A stretch of DNA of 36,356 nucleotides from an uncultured Verrucomicrobiota bacterium (GTDB taxonomy: Bacteria > Verrucomicrobiota > Verrucomicrobiia > Limisphaerales > UBA9464). The translations under genes were made by a program, and so were the position numbers. Positions 8,162-15,588 of this stretch are shown here, piece by piece. The stretch is taken from assembly GCA_903821635.1 (NCBI GenBank), contig CAIJLV010000093.1, positions 1-36,356 on the forward strand. The letters are read 5' to 3'. Every line of letters begins with the position of its first letter. The first letter of the stretch is position 1. The notes beneath the pieces are model-generated. The model was not told where the DNA came from. It was given only the letters and a program-made list of their open reading frames with translations, and made no database searches.

Positions 8162-9259
8162 TTAAGGAGCCGTCGCCACGAGGTAACGGGCGGTGGCATC
8201 GAGCGTGGCTTGAGTCTGCACCACGGCGTCACGCAGGGTTCCGCTTTCCGGGTAACCGGCGAGCGCCCAAGCGTTGTAGCTGCTCATGTAATCCTGCACC
8301 GCTTTGTAGACTTGGTCCGTGGTGGTTGGACTCCCGGCCGGCAGGGCGTCGGGATTGGAGGGCGCGGCCAGAAAACTGGTGGCGACCGCTTCGAGCTCCG
8401 ATCCGGTGAGGGCGGTAAGGGCGGTGCCGGCAAAGATCTGCCCGCGCCAAATGCCGGCTTCAAAGGAATAGGAGGTTCCGCGATCCATGACTTCCCGGGA
8501 CTGCGACTGGTTGTCGGTGCCGACCAGTCCCAGCACCGAGCCGTTGAGGAGGAAGAAGGAAATGGGGGACCGGGTGACCTCGATGGGGGTGGAGGCATCG
8601 ACCGTGTATCGGCCCGGGAGCAGGTCGAGACTGTTGAGGGTCACATAGTGGAACTGCGGAGTGAGATCGACCCGTTGCAGGCGCAGATCGGTGCCCGCGC
8701 CGGACCAAGTCCAACTGGCCGGCCGGTGGCCATTTTCCAAGTTCCACAATTCGTCAAACTGGGTGGCGCTGGCGGCAAAGCCGTTGGTCACTGCCGCGGG
8801 GAGGTTTCGCCCCATGCTGGACAGGATGATGAACCGTGGGTGGTGAATCGCCGAGGAGCCGGCGGCGGTTTGCACGAACGGAGGTTGGGATGTGCCGTCG
8901 GGGCCCACGCCGAACCGCGGATCCAGCACCAGCACGCGCGCCACGCCGCGGGCATTGGTGGTCACCCAACTGGCGGCTTCGCCGGCTTCCGCGGCGACGG
9001 CCGCCGCCCACGTCGTGTGATCGGGGATGGCGCGGTGGCGGACGACGTGTTGTTCCAAGCCGGTGGCGAGGCGCTGCAGGGCTTGTTCCTCTTGCTGGAC
9101 GGCGGCCCGGTCCAGTTCAGACATCAGACTGGGCGCCAGCACAAGGGCTAGGACGGCGATGATCGCCAAGACGCCGATGATTTCGATCATCCCGAATCCC
9201 GCCCGGCGGCCGGTCGGCGTGGCGGTGATCGGTCCCGAAGTGAGGGTTGCGAGGTTCAT
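8162..9259 (-). CDS. Large pseudopilin B1 (first cassette, second gene)
   Basis: The 365-residue protein has a leader ending GRRAG, then FGMIEIIGVLAIIAVLALVL (Glu +5). The body aligns end to end with B2: DHTTWAAAVAAEAGE, LVLDPRFGVGPDGTSQPPFVQT, RFIILSSMGRNLP, DELWNLENG, TDLRLQRVDLTPQFHYVTLNS, YSFEAGIWRGQIFAG, and a C-terminal YNAWALAGYPESGT that matches YNSWAAAGFPVSGS of B2. The start ATG at 9259 overlaps the A1 stop as ATGA, the same junction as A2-B2. It should be processed by a prepilin peptidase encoded elsewhere and be incorporated as a minor subunit. A 179-bp gap follows before A2; it holds only a weak hairpin at 8083-8109. Confidence 0.88.
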   Translation of the reverse strand: MNLATLTSGPITATPTGRRAGFGMIEIIGVLAIIAVLALVLAPSLMSELDRAAVQQEEQALQRLATGLEQHVVRHRAIPDHTTWAAAVAAEAGEAASWVTTNARGVARVLVLDPRFGVGPDGTSQPPFVQTAAGSSAIHHPRFIILSSMGRNLPAAVTNGFAASATQFDELWNLENGHRPASWTWSGAGTDLRLQRVDLTPQFHYVTLNSLDLLPGRYTVDASTPIEVTRSPISFFLLNGSVLGLVGTDNQSQSREVMDRGTSYSFEAGIWRGQIFAGTALTALTGSELEAVATSFLAAPSNPDALPAGSPTTTDQVYKAVQDYMSSYNAWALAGYPESGTLRDAVVQTQATLDATARYLVATAP

Positions 9260-10575
9260 GGGTTGGCGAGGTTGGCGGTGAAGTCACACAACGATTCGGT
9301 GGCGTCGATCAGGGTGCGGTAGGCGGGGTGCCGGGTTCGGGCGGTGTCGCCGCCGATGGGGCGGCCCTTCATCGCCCAGACGACGTAAGCCTTCATGTAG
9401 CGGTGACTCGCTTCCACGACGTCACGGGAGGTGGTCCCGTGGGCGAGGTTGGCTTCGTCATCCACGGTGCCGGAGGGATCGACGCTGCCGGTGGGTCCGC
9501 CCCCGCCTTCGCCGGGGTTGCTGGAGTCCACGCCGTCGAGATTGTTGCCGTGGCCGTTGTTGTTTTTGACCTTCGTGTGGACGGTGGTGGTGGTGGTCGT
9601 GGTCTCCGACTCGGTGACCGTGACTTCGGACTCTGTGGACGCGGAGGCTTCGGTCACGGCGGTCGTGTCACTGGTCAACGGATCGTCCGCGGCGGTGTTG
9701 TTGAAGGTGACGAGGTTGATGAAATCGTCGGTCAACTGGCCGATGCCCGTGCTGCCGGCGCCGGCGCCATAGATGACGCTGCGGCCCCAGCGCCCGTTTT
9801 CGTAAACGTAGCTGGTGTCGCGGGCGATGGTCTCCCGGGCCTGCAAGACCCGGCTGCCGTAATAGAGGTTCACCGACGAGGTCTCAAAGAACCACCCTTC
9901 GACTCGTTGACCGGCCGCGATGAGCACCACGTTGGTGTCGTCCAAGCCGTAGGGGGCTGCCTCCGCCGAATCGAGATTGTTCAAGATGACTCGGCGGAAC
10001 AGCCGGCCGAAGTCGATGCGTTCGATCCGGAGATCGTCCGCTTGGCCGCTCCAGTTGGCGGACAGGTTCACGGGCAGCGTATTGTTGGGCGTGGACCAGA
10101 GCACGGCAAAGTCCGAGGCGCTGAGGGTGGGCAACGGTGCGCCCAGACTGGAAATCAGGATGGCCCGCAGTTGGGAGGGTTGCAGGGAGCCGCTGGACGT
10201 CTGCAGGTAGGGCAGGGAATTCGTGCCCGTGGTGCCAACCTGTAGATTGGGATCCAGCAACAGGCGGCGTTCCTGGCCGGTGGGATTGCGCCGGACCTGA
10301 TCGGTGGCTTGGGCCAATTGGCCCGCAACCAGAGTCGCCCAGCCGTCCCCTTCCGGGATGCCCCGGGTGCGAATCACCGCCCGCTCAAACCCGCGGGCGA
10401 GTTGGGTCAGTTGGTTCGCCTCTTTTTGCCGCTGGGTCTGATTCAAATGTGCCAGGCTCGATTGGGCGACGATGCCCACGATCAGGGCCAACAGGGCGAG
10501 CGCACCGATGACTTCAATCAGGGTGAAACCCGTCGGAGGCGGGAATTTAATCCGGTGAGAGAGGGAGGTCTTCAT
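9256..10575 (-). CDS. Giant pseudopilin A1 with Thr/Ser-rich insert (first cassette, first gene)
   Basis: With the ATG at 10575 the protein has 439 residues, the same length as A2. The leader ends PPPTG, then FTLIEVIGALALLALIVGIV (Glu +5). The extracellular domain matches A2 (LLLDPNLQVGTTGTNSLPYLQT, DFAVLWSTPNNTLP, LFRRVILNNLDSAEAAPYGLDDTNVV, DTSYVYENGRWGRSVIYGAGAGST). Where A2 has the Asp run, A1 has a Thr/Ser/Glu/Val tract including seven Thr in a row. The shared NNGHGNNLDGVDSSNPG...VDDE segment follows at 9454-9561. A TTG at 10587 is an alternative start, but the ATG matches the A2 start MKLT better (MKTS). It begins 8 bp after the GspF stop, consistent with one operon. Confidence 0.87.
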   Translation of the reverse strand: MKTSLSHRIKFPPPTGFTLIEVIGALALLALIVGIVAQSSLAHLNQTQRQKEANQLTQLARGFERAVIRTRGIPEGDGWATLVAGQLAQATDQVRRNPTGQERRLLLDPNLQVGTTGTNSLPYLQTSSGSLQPSQLRAILISSLGAPLPTLSASDFAVLWSTPNNTLPVNLSANWSGQADDLRIERIDFGRLFRRVILNNLDSAEAAPYGLDDTNVVLIAAGQRVEGWFFETSSVNLYYGSRVLQARETIARDTSYVYENGRWGRSVIYGAGAGSTGIGQLTDDFINLVTFNNTAADDPLTSDTTAVTEASASTESEVTVTESETTTTTTTVHTKVKNNNGHGNNLDGVDSSNPGEGGGGPTGSVDPSGTVDDEANLAHGTTSRDVVEASHRYMKAYVVWAMKGRPIGGDTARTRHPAYRTLIDATESLCDFTANLANP

Positions 10576-10583
10576 AGCAGTAT

Positions 10584-11804
10584 TCAACGCATGCTTTGCA
10601 TCAACGAAAGGATGGGCATGAAGATCGCCAGCGCGACGAAGCCGACGATGCCGACCAGGGTCAGGATCAGGATCGGTTCCATCACGCTGAAGAGCTTCTT
10701 GATTCGGCGCGGAATGATGACGTTGTAGTATTCCGCGACGTTATCGAGGGCCCCGTCGAGGTTGCCGGTCTTCTCGCCCATCACGGTCAACCGGATGAGC
10801 AGGGACGGGAACACGGGGTGGCGGCGGAGGGCTTCGCTCAGGGTCGAGCCTTCTTCAATGCGGTGTTGCACGTCGCGCAGATCGCGGGCGACGACGGGGC
10901 TGCCGGCGAGGTCTTCGCAGAGCTTGAGTCCATGGATGATGGAAACTCCCGCCCGATAGAGCACCGCTAGGCTGCGGGCAAAGCGGGACATCGCCAGCAT
11001 GTGGTTAAGGGGTCCGAACAGCGGCAGTTTGAACTTGAGCTGATCCATCGCGATCGCGAACCGGTGCGACCAGCGGCAGCCCAACATCAAAATCATGGGG
11101 CCGCCGAGGAGACCGATGAGCCACATCCACCACGTGGCCTTGGCCAGATCCGAAGCGGCGAAAACGATCTTGGTGGGCATCGGCAGCTCGACCCGCACCG
11201 CGGTGAGCAGGGTAACAAACCGGGGCACTACGAACGTAAACAGGACCAACACGAACAGAATCACCATGATCAGCACGACGGCGGGATAGATGGTCGCTTG
11301 GCGGACGTCGGAGATGATTTGTTCCTGCCATTCGAGGTAGCGCTTCAGCTCGCTCAGCGATTCCGGCAGCGAGCCGCTTTCCTCGCCGGCGCGGATCAGG
11401 CTGATGAACTGGGCGCCGAAGAGGTTGGGGTATTTCGCCATCGACTCGGCCAGTTGCTGGCCCGCTTCGACTTGGTGCCGGAGGTCGGTGATGACTTCGC
11501 GGAAGATGGCGTTATCGCAGTCCTGACCGGCGATTTCGAGGGCCTGCACCAGCGGGATGCCCACCTTGGCGGTGAAGTTCATCAGCGTGCAGAAATTGAT
11601 GAGCTGCCGGCGCTTGGTGCCGCCGTGCAGGCGGGCCGAACGCAGGGAACGCCGGGAGTCGCTGCTCTTGTCGGCCTCGGCCTTGACCAGCCAGATACCG
11701 AGGGCTTGGAGTCGTTGCTCCAAGCTGACGGTATTGTCCGCGGCCATGGTGCCCCGCACGGTGCGGCCGTGCTGGTCGATGCCGGAATAAATGAAATTGC
11801 TCAT
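10584..11804 (-). CDS. gspF: Type II secretion / type IV pilus platform protein GspF/PilC
   Basis: The 406-residue polytopic inner-membrane protein has the usual family length and two T2SSF repeats. The first is about 65-190 (FCTLMNFTAKVGIPLVQALEIA, LFGAQFISLIRAGEESGSLPESL) and the second about 265-390 (FARSLAVLYRAGVSIIHGLKL, FPSLLIRLTVMGEKTGNLDGAL). Membrane helices lie near 168-195, 222-245 and 375-400. The N-terminus (FIYSGIDQHGRTVRGTM) is the typical Y.a.d..G....G motif. GspF/PilC sits at the centre of the inner-membrane complex and couples ATPase motion to subunit insertion. It lies 18 bp after the ATPase gene. Confidence 0.96.
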   Translation of the reverse strand: MSNFIYSGIDQHGRTVRGTMAADNTVSLEQRLQALGIWLVKAEADKSSDSRRSLRSARLHGGTKRRQLINFCTLMNFTAKVGIPLVQALEIAGQDCDNAIFREVITDLRHQVEAGQQLAESMAKYPNLFGAQFISLIRAGEESGSLPESLSELKRYLEWQEQIISDVRQATIYPAVVLIMVILFVLVLFTFVVPRFVTLLTAVRVELPMPTKIVFAASDLAKATWWMWLIGLLGGPMILMLGCRWSHRFAIAMDQLKFKLPLFGPLNHMLAMSRFARSLAVLYRAGVSIIHGLKLCEDLAGSPVVARDLRDVQHRIEEGSTLSEALRRHPVFPSLLIRLTVMGEKTGNLDGALDNVAEYYNVIIPRRIKKLFSVMEPILILTLVGIVGFVALAIFMPILSLMQSMR

Positions 11805-11822
11805 GAGCGTGGGCGGGTAAAA

Positions 11823-13553
11823 TCAATCGGCGCGGGCGACGCGCAGGACTTCCTCCACCGTGGAGAGTCCGCTGGTGGCCAGCCGCAGCCCGTCTTCAAA
11901 CATGGACTTCATGCCCCGGGCGCGGGCGAGTTCGACAAAGGTGTTGGCCCCGGCCCGTTTGATGATGGGCGCGTGGAACGAGTCATCGAGCAGCATGAGT
12001 TCAAAGATGCCGTGGCGGCCCTTGTAGCCGCTGCCGCTGCACGCGGGGCAGCCGGTGGGCCGCCAAAGTTGGCGCGGCAGATCGGCGGGCAGCTTGACTT
12101 CGTAGTGGGCTAGCTCGGCGTCCACGTCGGTCACGGGCTTGCGGCAGCGGTCGCACAACCGCCGGACCAGCCGTTGCGCGAGCACGCCCAGCAGGCTGCC
12201 GGGCAGCAGGAAGGGTTCGACGCCCATGTCGAGCAGGCGAGGAATCGCGCTCGGGGCGTCGTTGGTGTGCAGGGTCGTAAAGACCAAGTGGCCCGTGAGG
12301 GCCGCCCGCACCATCAGCGTGGCGGTCTCGGTGTCCCGGGTTTCCCCGACGAGGATGACGTCGGGGTCTTGGCGAAGCAGAGCCCGAAGACCCGCACTGA
12401 AGGTGAGGCCCACGTCGTCCTTGATCTGCGTCTGGCGCATGCCTTGGCGACGGAGTTCCACCGGATCTTCGAGCGTGAAAATGCTCAGTTCCGTGGTGCT
12501 CAGTTCGTTGAGCACCGAGTAAAGGGTGGTCGTTTTACCGCTGCCGGTCGGGCCGGTCACGATCACCACGCCATAGGGGGAATCGATGACTTTGCGGAGC
12601 TGTTTCTCGACGTCGGGCGCCAACCCGATCGAAGCCAGGCTCAAGACGTGGCCGCCGGCGTCGAGGATGCGGCAGACCACGCTTTCGCCGTAGCTGGTGG
12701 GCAGGGTTGAGACGCGCAGGTTGATCGGCCGCCGCTTCACCGTCACCGAGGCTCGCCCATCCTGCGGGATGCGGTTTTCCGCCACGTCCATGTCCGCAAG
12801 GATCTTCATCCGGGCGATCACCGCGGACTGGAGCGTCTTCGGGATCAGCACGTCCGGCCGCAACACACCGTCCACGCGCACGCGGATGCGCATCACTTTT
12901 TCCTCCGGCTCGAAGTGGATGTCACTCGCGCCACAGGTCGCCGCCCGGGTGATGATCTGGCTCACCAAGTTGATGATCGGCGAATCTTCGGCGGACGCGG
13001 AAATCTGGGCGGCGGCGGCCACGGAGGCCGCCGTGACGACTTTTTCCTCCGATTCCCGCTTTTCGACGATCCGCTCGATGGAGTCCTCGATCCGCTCGCC
13101 GGAGGATTCGAGTTGGTCGAGGAGGTTGAGAATGTCCCGCTCCGGCGCGCTGACGACGTCCAGTTCGCACCCGGTGATGCGGCGGAGGGTGTCAATGGCG
13201 ACGATGTCAAACGGGTCAGCCATGGCCACGATGAGCGTGCCGTCCTTGCGGGCGTAGGGCAGGGCATGGTGCCGGCGGCAGATTTCGGTGGGGACCAGTC
13301 GCACGGCTTCGCGGTCAATGGCGACCGTGCTGAGCTCGACCACCCCGATGTGGGCCTCGGAGGCCACGACGCGGGAGATGATCTCCGGAGTCGCAAAGCC
13401 GAGATCCACCAGCACCTTGCGCATGGTGTCGCCCCGGCGGCGCTGCTCCCGGCGGGCCAACTCCAACTGACTCTCAGAGATCGCACCCATCTGGAGCAGT
13501 CGGTCCTCGACGGTCAGTGGTTTGATAAAGGCGGCGGTCATGGCGGCGGTCAT
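11823..13553 (-). CDS. gspE: Assembly ATPase GspE/PilB
   Basis: The 576-residue protein has an N-terminal T2SSE_N/MshEN-like domain (about 12-150), then the ring ATPase. Seen in order: ASDIHFEP (209-216), Walker A GPTGSGKT (334-341), the Asp box TLEDPVE (360-366), Walker B VILVGETRD (399-407), the His box TGHLVFTTLHTNDA (420-433), and a zinc-binding pair CDRC (467-470) with CPAC (502-505). The C4 zinc site marks extension ATPases (GspE/PilB) rather than PilT. The N-domain has two L..G.....L.....Q-like segments that could bind cyclic di-GMP, as in MshE, but the RLG signature is degenerate. Start is the ATG at 13553; an in-frame ATG at 13541 is nearly as good. Confidence 0.96.
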   Translation of the reverse strand: MTAAMTAAFIKPLTVEDRLLQMGAISESQLELARREQRRRGDTMRKVLVDLGFATPEIISRVVASEAHIGVVELSTVAIDREAVRLVPTEICRRHHALPYARKDGTLIVAMADPFDIVAIDTLRRITGCELDVVSAPERDILNLLDQLESSGERIEDSIERIVEKRESEEKVVTAASVAAAAQISASAEDSPIINLVSQIITRAATCGASDIHFEPEEKVMRIRVRVDGVLRPDVLIPKTLQSAVIARMKILADMDVAENRIPQDGRASVTVKRRPINLRVSTLPTSYGESVVCRILDAGGHVLSLASIGLAPDVEKQLRKVIDSPYGVVIVTGPTGSGKTTTLYSVLNELSTTELSIFTLEDPVELRRQGMRQTQIKDDVGLTFSAGLRALLRQDPDVILVGETRDTETATLMVRAALTGHLVFTTLHTNDAPSAIPRLLDMGVEPFLLPGSLLGVLAQRLVRRLCDRCRKPVTDVDAELAHYEVKLPADLPRQLWRPTGCPACSGSGYKGRHGIFELMLLDDSFHAPIIKRAGANTFVELARARGMKSMFEDGLRLATSGLSTVEEVLRVARAD

Positions 13554-13601
13554 TTCATTGCGGGGGCGATTCCGGAACCCGATCCGGTGGGGGCGCCCCA
13601 G

Positions 13602-14243
13602 CTACTTGTGCAGCAGATAAATTCTCACGGTGCAACTGCCCGTGGTCCCATCGAGGAGATACTTCACGCGTCCCTTGGTATCGTCCCCCGAGCTCACGCC
13701 TAAAGTGGGACCATCGAGCAGACGGTTAATGGCTTGGGCATCCTCCACGCCCACTTCCGTGAGGCGGCATTGGAGGACAAAAGTGCCCCCGGAAGCTTCA
13801 TTCGCGAGGCTGGGGGCCACGGTGCTGCCGTCGAAATCGTAGGCGCTGGGCGCGGTGGCCGGATCGGCGTCGACGCCTTCGGCGGCGACCAATTCAATGA
13901 CGGCGGTCGTGCCCAAGCGGCTGGAGAACGACTGTTCGAACAAGAGTTCCGGCACGAGCACGGCGGTGTCCCAGTGGGCCGCCTCGTTCGTATGGGTGAG
14001 CAGGTTCAGGGGCAAGCCCCCGGCCCGGCCCAAGCGACCATACTTGGCGATGTAAGAAGTGCCGGCGGAGCGGACCCAATGCAGGTTCACTACCAGCCGG
14101 CTGATGGCGGAGTCATTGATCGCGGAGAAGACGCGGGGCACCAACATGCCGGCGAGCACGGCGATGATAGCCAGCACTCCAATCATCTCGATCAACGTAA
14201 AACCCGACTGGGCGGGGACCGATTGATGACGTGCAACCTTCAT
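13602..14243 (-). CDS. Pseudopilin G2 (GspG-like, paralogue of the next gene)
   Basis: The 213-residue protein has a short leader ending PAQSG, then FTLIEMIGVLAIIAVLAGML with Glu +5, and continues VPRVFSAINDS. The C-terminal domain is GspG/PilE-like in size, with FVLQCRLTEVGVEDAQAINRLLDGPTL and the terminal GSCTVRIYLLHK, which parallel the neighbouring G1 protein. N-terminal DNA is identical to G1 over 56 bp, while the C-terminal halves have diverged. It lies downstream of a strong hairpin terminator that separates it from G1, so it should be made in smaller amounts. The ATPase gene follows after 48 bp. Confidence 0.9.
   Translation of the reverse strand: MKVARHQSVPAQSGFTLIEMIGVLAIIAVLAGMLVPRVFSAINDSAISRLVVNLHWVRSAGTSYIAKYGRLGRAGGLPLNLLTHTNEAAHWDTAVLVPELLFEQSFSSRLGTTAVIELVAAEGVDADPATAPSAYDFDGSTVAPSLANEASGGTFVLQCRLTEVGVEDAQAINRLLDGPTLGVSSGDDTKGRVKYLLDGTTGSCTVRIYLLHK
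14113..14168 (-). repeat. 56-bp exact repeat shared with 14838-14893
   Basis: The same 56 bases occur at 14838-14893, 725 bp away in the same orientation. Both encode the second half of the pseudopilin alpha-1 helix in G2 and G1. Synonymous positions are also identical, unlike the flanking sequence. Confidence 0.93.
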
Positions 14244-14282
14244 GGCTCGGGCAGGAAATGGGCGGAGAAGTCAGGGAGAGAT

Positions 14283-14311
14283 AAAACCCGGCGGGACTAC
14301 CGCCGGGTTTT
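14283..14311 (-). terminator. Strong intrinsic terminator between the two GspG-like pseudopilin genes
   Basis: A perfect 12-bp stem, AAAACCCGGCGG at 14283-14294 and CCGCCGGGTTTT at 14300-14311, encloses a 5-nt loop. In the minus-strand transcript the stem is GC-rich and ends in a run of U after G/C pairs. It lies 34 bp beyond the G1 stop and 40 bp before the G2 start, so it should end or reduce transcription after the first pseudopilin gene. The symmetric A-run makes it a possible bidirectional terminator. Confidence 0.88.
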
Positions 14312-14344
14312 CGCAGAGTAGGCTTAGCCTAGGACCCAGCCGGC

Positions 14345-14968
14345 TTACTTGTGCGCGATGTAGATCAGCACATCGCCCGTGGTGGCGTCGTATTTGACCC
14401 GACCCAGAAGGTCATCCACGCCGCTCGCGCCAGCAAAAGCCACACCGTCCAGGGCCTTGTTGATCGCGAAGGCATCGTCCGGAGCGAGCCCAGTCATGCG
14501 GCATTGCACGACCACTAATCCGCCGCCCGCTTCGTTCGAGGTGGCTACGCTGTCGAAATCATACGCGTCGTTGCCTGTGGTGACGGTCGTGGCAGTCGTC
14601 TCGCAGGCCTTCAACTCAATGGTGGCGGCCGTGCCGACTTTGGCCTCAAACGGTTTATCCAAGAAGCCTTCGGCGACGAGCACTTTGGCATCCCAAGTGC
14701 CAGCCAAGACGTTGTTGGTGCTGAAATCGGTGACCGTGGCGCCGGCGACACCGCCAAATTTGCCATACTTGCCGAAGTAAAGCATCGCGGCGGACTTGAC
14801 GCCGTTGATGCTCATGACGGCGCTGTTGATGCGCGAATCATTGATCGCGGAGAAGACGCGGGGCACCAACATGCCGGCGAGCACGGCGATGATGGCCAGC
14901 ACGCCGATCATTTCGATCAGGGTGAATCCGCGCTGACGACGAGGTTGGAGAGGGCGATTGATGTTCAT
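14345..14968 (-). CDS. Probable major pseudopilin G1 (GspG-like)
   Basis: The 207-residue protein has a basic leader MNINRPLQPRRQRG, then FTLIEMIGVLAIIAVLAGML (Glu +5), a long alpha-1 helix and a small C-terminal domain ending DVLIYIAHK. Its position as first gene of the locus, followed directly by a strong terminator, is the usual sign of a highly expressed major subunit; that role is inferred. Cys residues in KACETTAT and VVQCRMTG could form a disulfide. It needs a prepilin peptidase that is not in this window. Upstream, AAAGAAAG 8 bp before the ATG is a weak purine-rich ribosome site. Confidence 0.9.
   Translation of the reverse strand: MNINRPLQPRRQRGFTLIEMIGVLAIIAVLAGMLVPRVFSAINDSRINSAVMSINGVKSAAMLYFGKYGKFGGVAGATVTDFSTNNVLAGTWDAKVLVAEGFLDKPFEAKVGTAATIELKACETTATTVTTGNDAYDFDSVATSNEAGGGLVVVQCRMTGLAPDDAFAINKALDGVAFAGASGVDDLLGRVKYDATTGDVLIYIAHK
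14838..14893 (-). repeat. 56-bp exact repeat shared with 14113-14168
   Basis: This is the G1 copy of the exact 56-bp direct repeat in the pseudopilin N-terminal helix. It points to recent duplication or gene conversion limited to the helix-coding part. Confidence 0.93.
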
Positions 14969-15588
14969 GGGATTACTTTCTTTGGGAACGCTGTGGGTGG
15001 TTGTTTTTGGTGCGGTTTTTGGTGCTTAGGAGAACCAAGCCGACCGTCGGCTCGAGGGCGGGTTGGCCACCCCCTGCCGACCGCGGCGTGAGTCCCCGAG
15101 CGAATTCAACCTGAGGTTATTCGCCGGCACCCATGGCCATGCACCGCTCCGACCCCCGAGGTTGAAGCATCGCACACAGTGCTCACGGAAACGCGTCCGC
15201 GTTCCGCGCCGCCCTGCTGACGACAACAAACAGCGAGCGGCCGCCCCTTCTTCAGGTTTGGTCGGCACGACTTGGTCATCGCGTTGCGGTGTCATGGCAC
15301 CCAGAGCATTCCCACGCTTTGGGGCTCGGGATACCTCGTGAATGCTGTATTTTACGGGTCAGGTGAATCCTGTAGGCGCCCTACAGTGAATCCTGTAGGC
15401 GGACCTTGGCGCAGCGCCCAAATCGGGCTGGGTGGCACCGGGAAAAATTCACCGAGCTAGGGCGGAACCCAGGGGGCTTTCACCCGCTGAACGAGGCGTC
15501 TTCAGGAAGCGAGCACGAACCGGGCCGCGGTCTGCCAAGCGGGCTGAAATGGAGTCCGGCGGGAAAACGTGCCGGGGGCAGACTGGGC
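14969..15588. other. 620-bp intergenic region upstream of the pilus-like operon
   Basis: No convincing gene is seen; the open frames here are short and overlap on both strands. The leader of G1 must lie at the left end. I could not find a clear sigma-70 or sigma-54 promoter. The 150 bp next to G1 are T/G-rich with a small palindrome CCGACNGTCGG near 15040-15050. The right part holds spaced repeats (15339-15401). Confidence 0.6.
15339..15401. promoter_or_regulatory. Spaced direct repeats with an embedded dyad, possible operator
   Basis: GTGAATCCTGTAGGCG occurs at 15363-15378 and 15386-15401. A shorter related copy, GTGAATGCTGTA, is at 15339-15350. The spacing is 24 and 23 bp, close to two helical turns. 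Between the two full copies, CTGTAGG (15370-15376) and CCTACAG (15380-15386) form a 7-bp inverted repeat with a 3-bp spacer. Such phasing fits a protein-binding array, but the target gene is unknown: G1 starts about 370 bp away on the minus strand. It could also be part of a dispersed repeat. Confidence 0.45.

Noticed and set aside
10576..10587. TTG start for pseudopilin A1 overlapping the gspF stop
   Set aside because: It cannot be excluded, but the ATG at 10575 gives a start matching the paralogue A2 (MKT/MKL) and the same length of 439 residues.
15026..15341. Overlapping open frames of about 90 residues on both strands in the large gap
   Set aside because: Opposite-strand frames over the same bases, Arg/Pro-rich, no recognisable motif, no start context.
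15363..15401. Possible CRISPR or iteron-origin array
   Set aside because: Only two exact 16-bp copies and one partial copy occur, with a 7-bp gap; no cas or replication gene is nearby.
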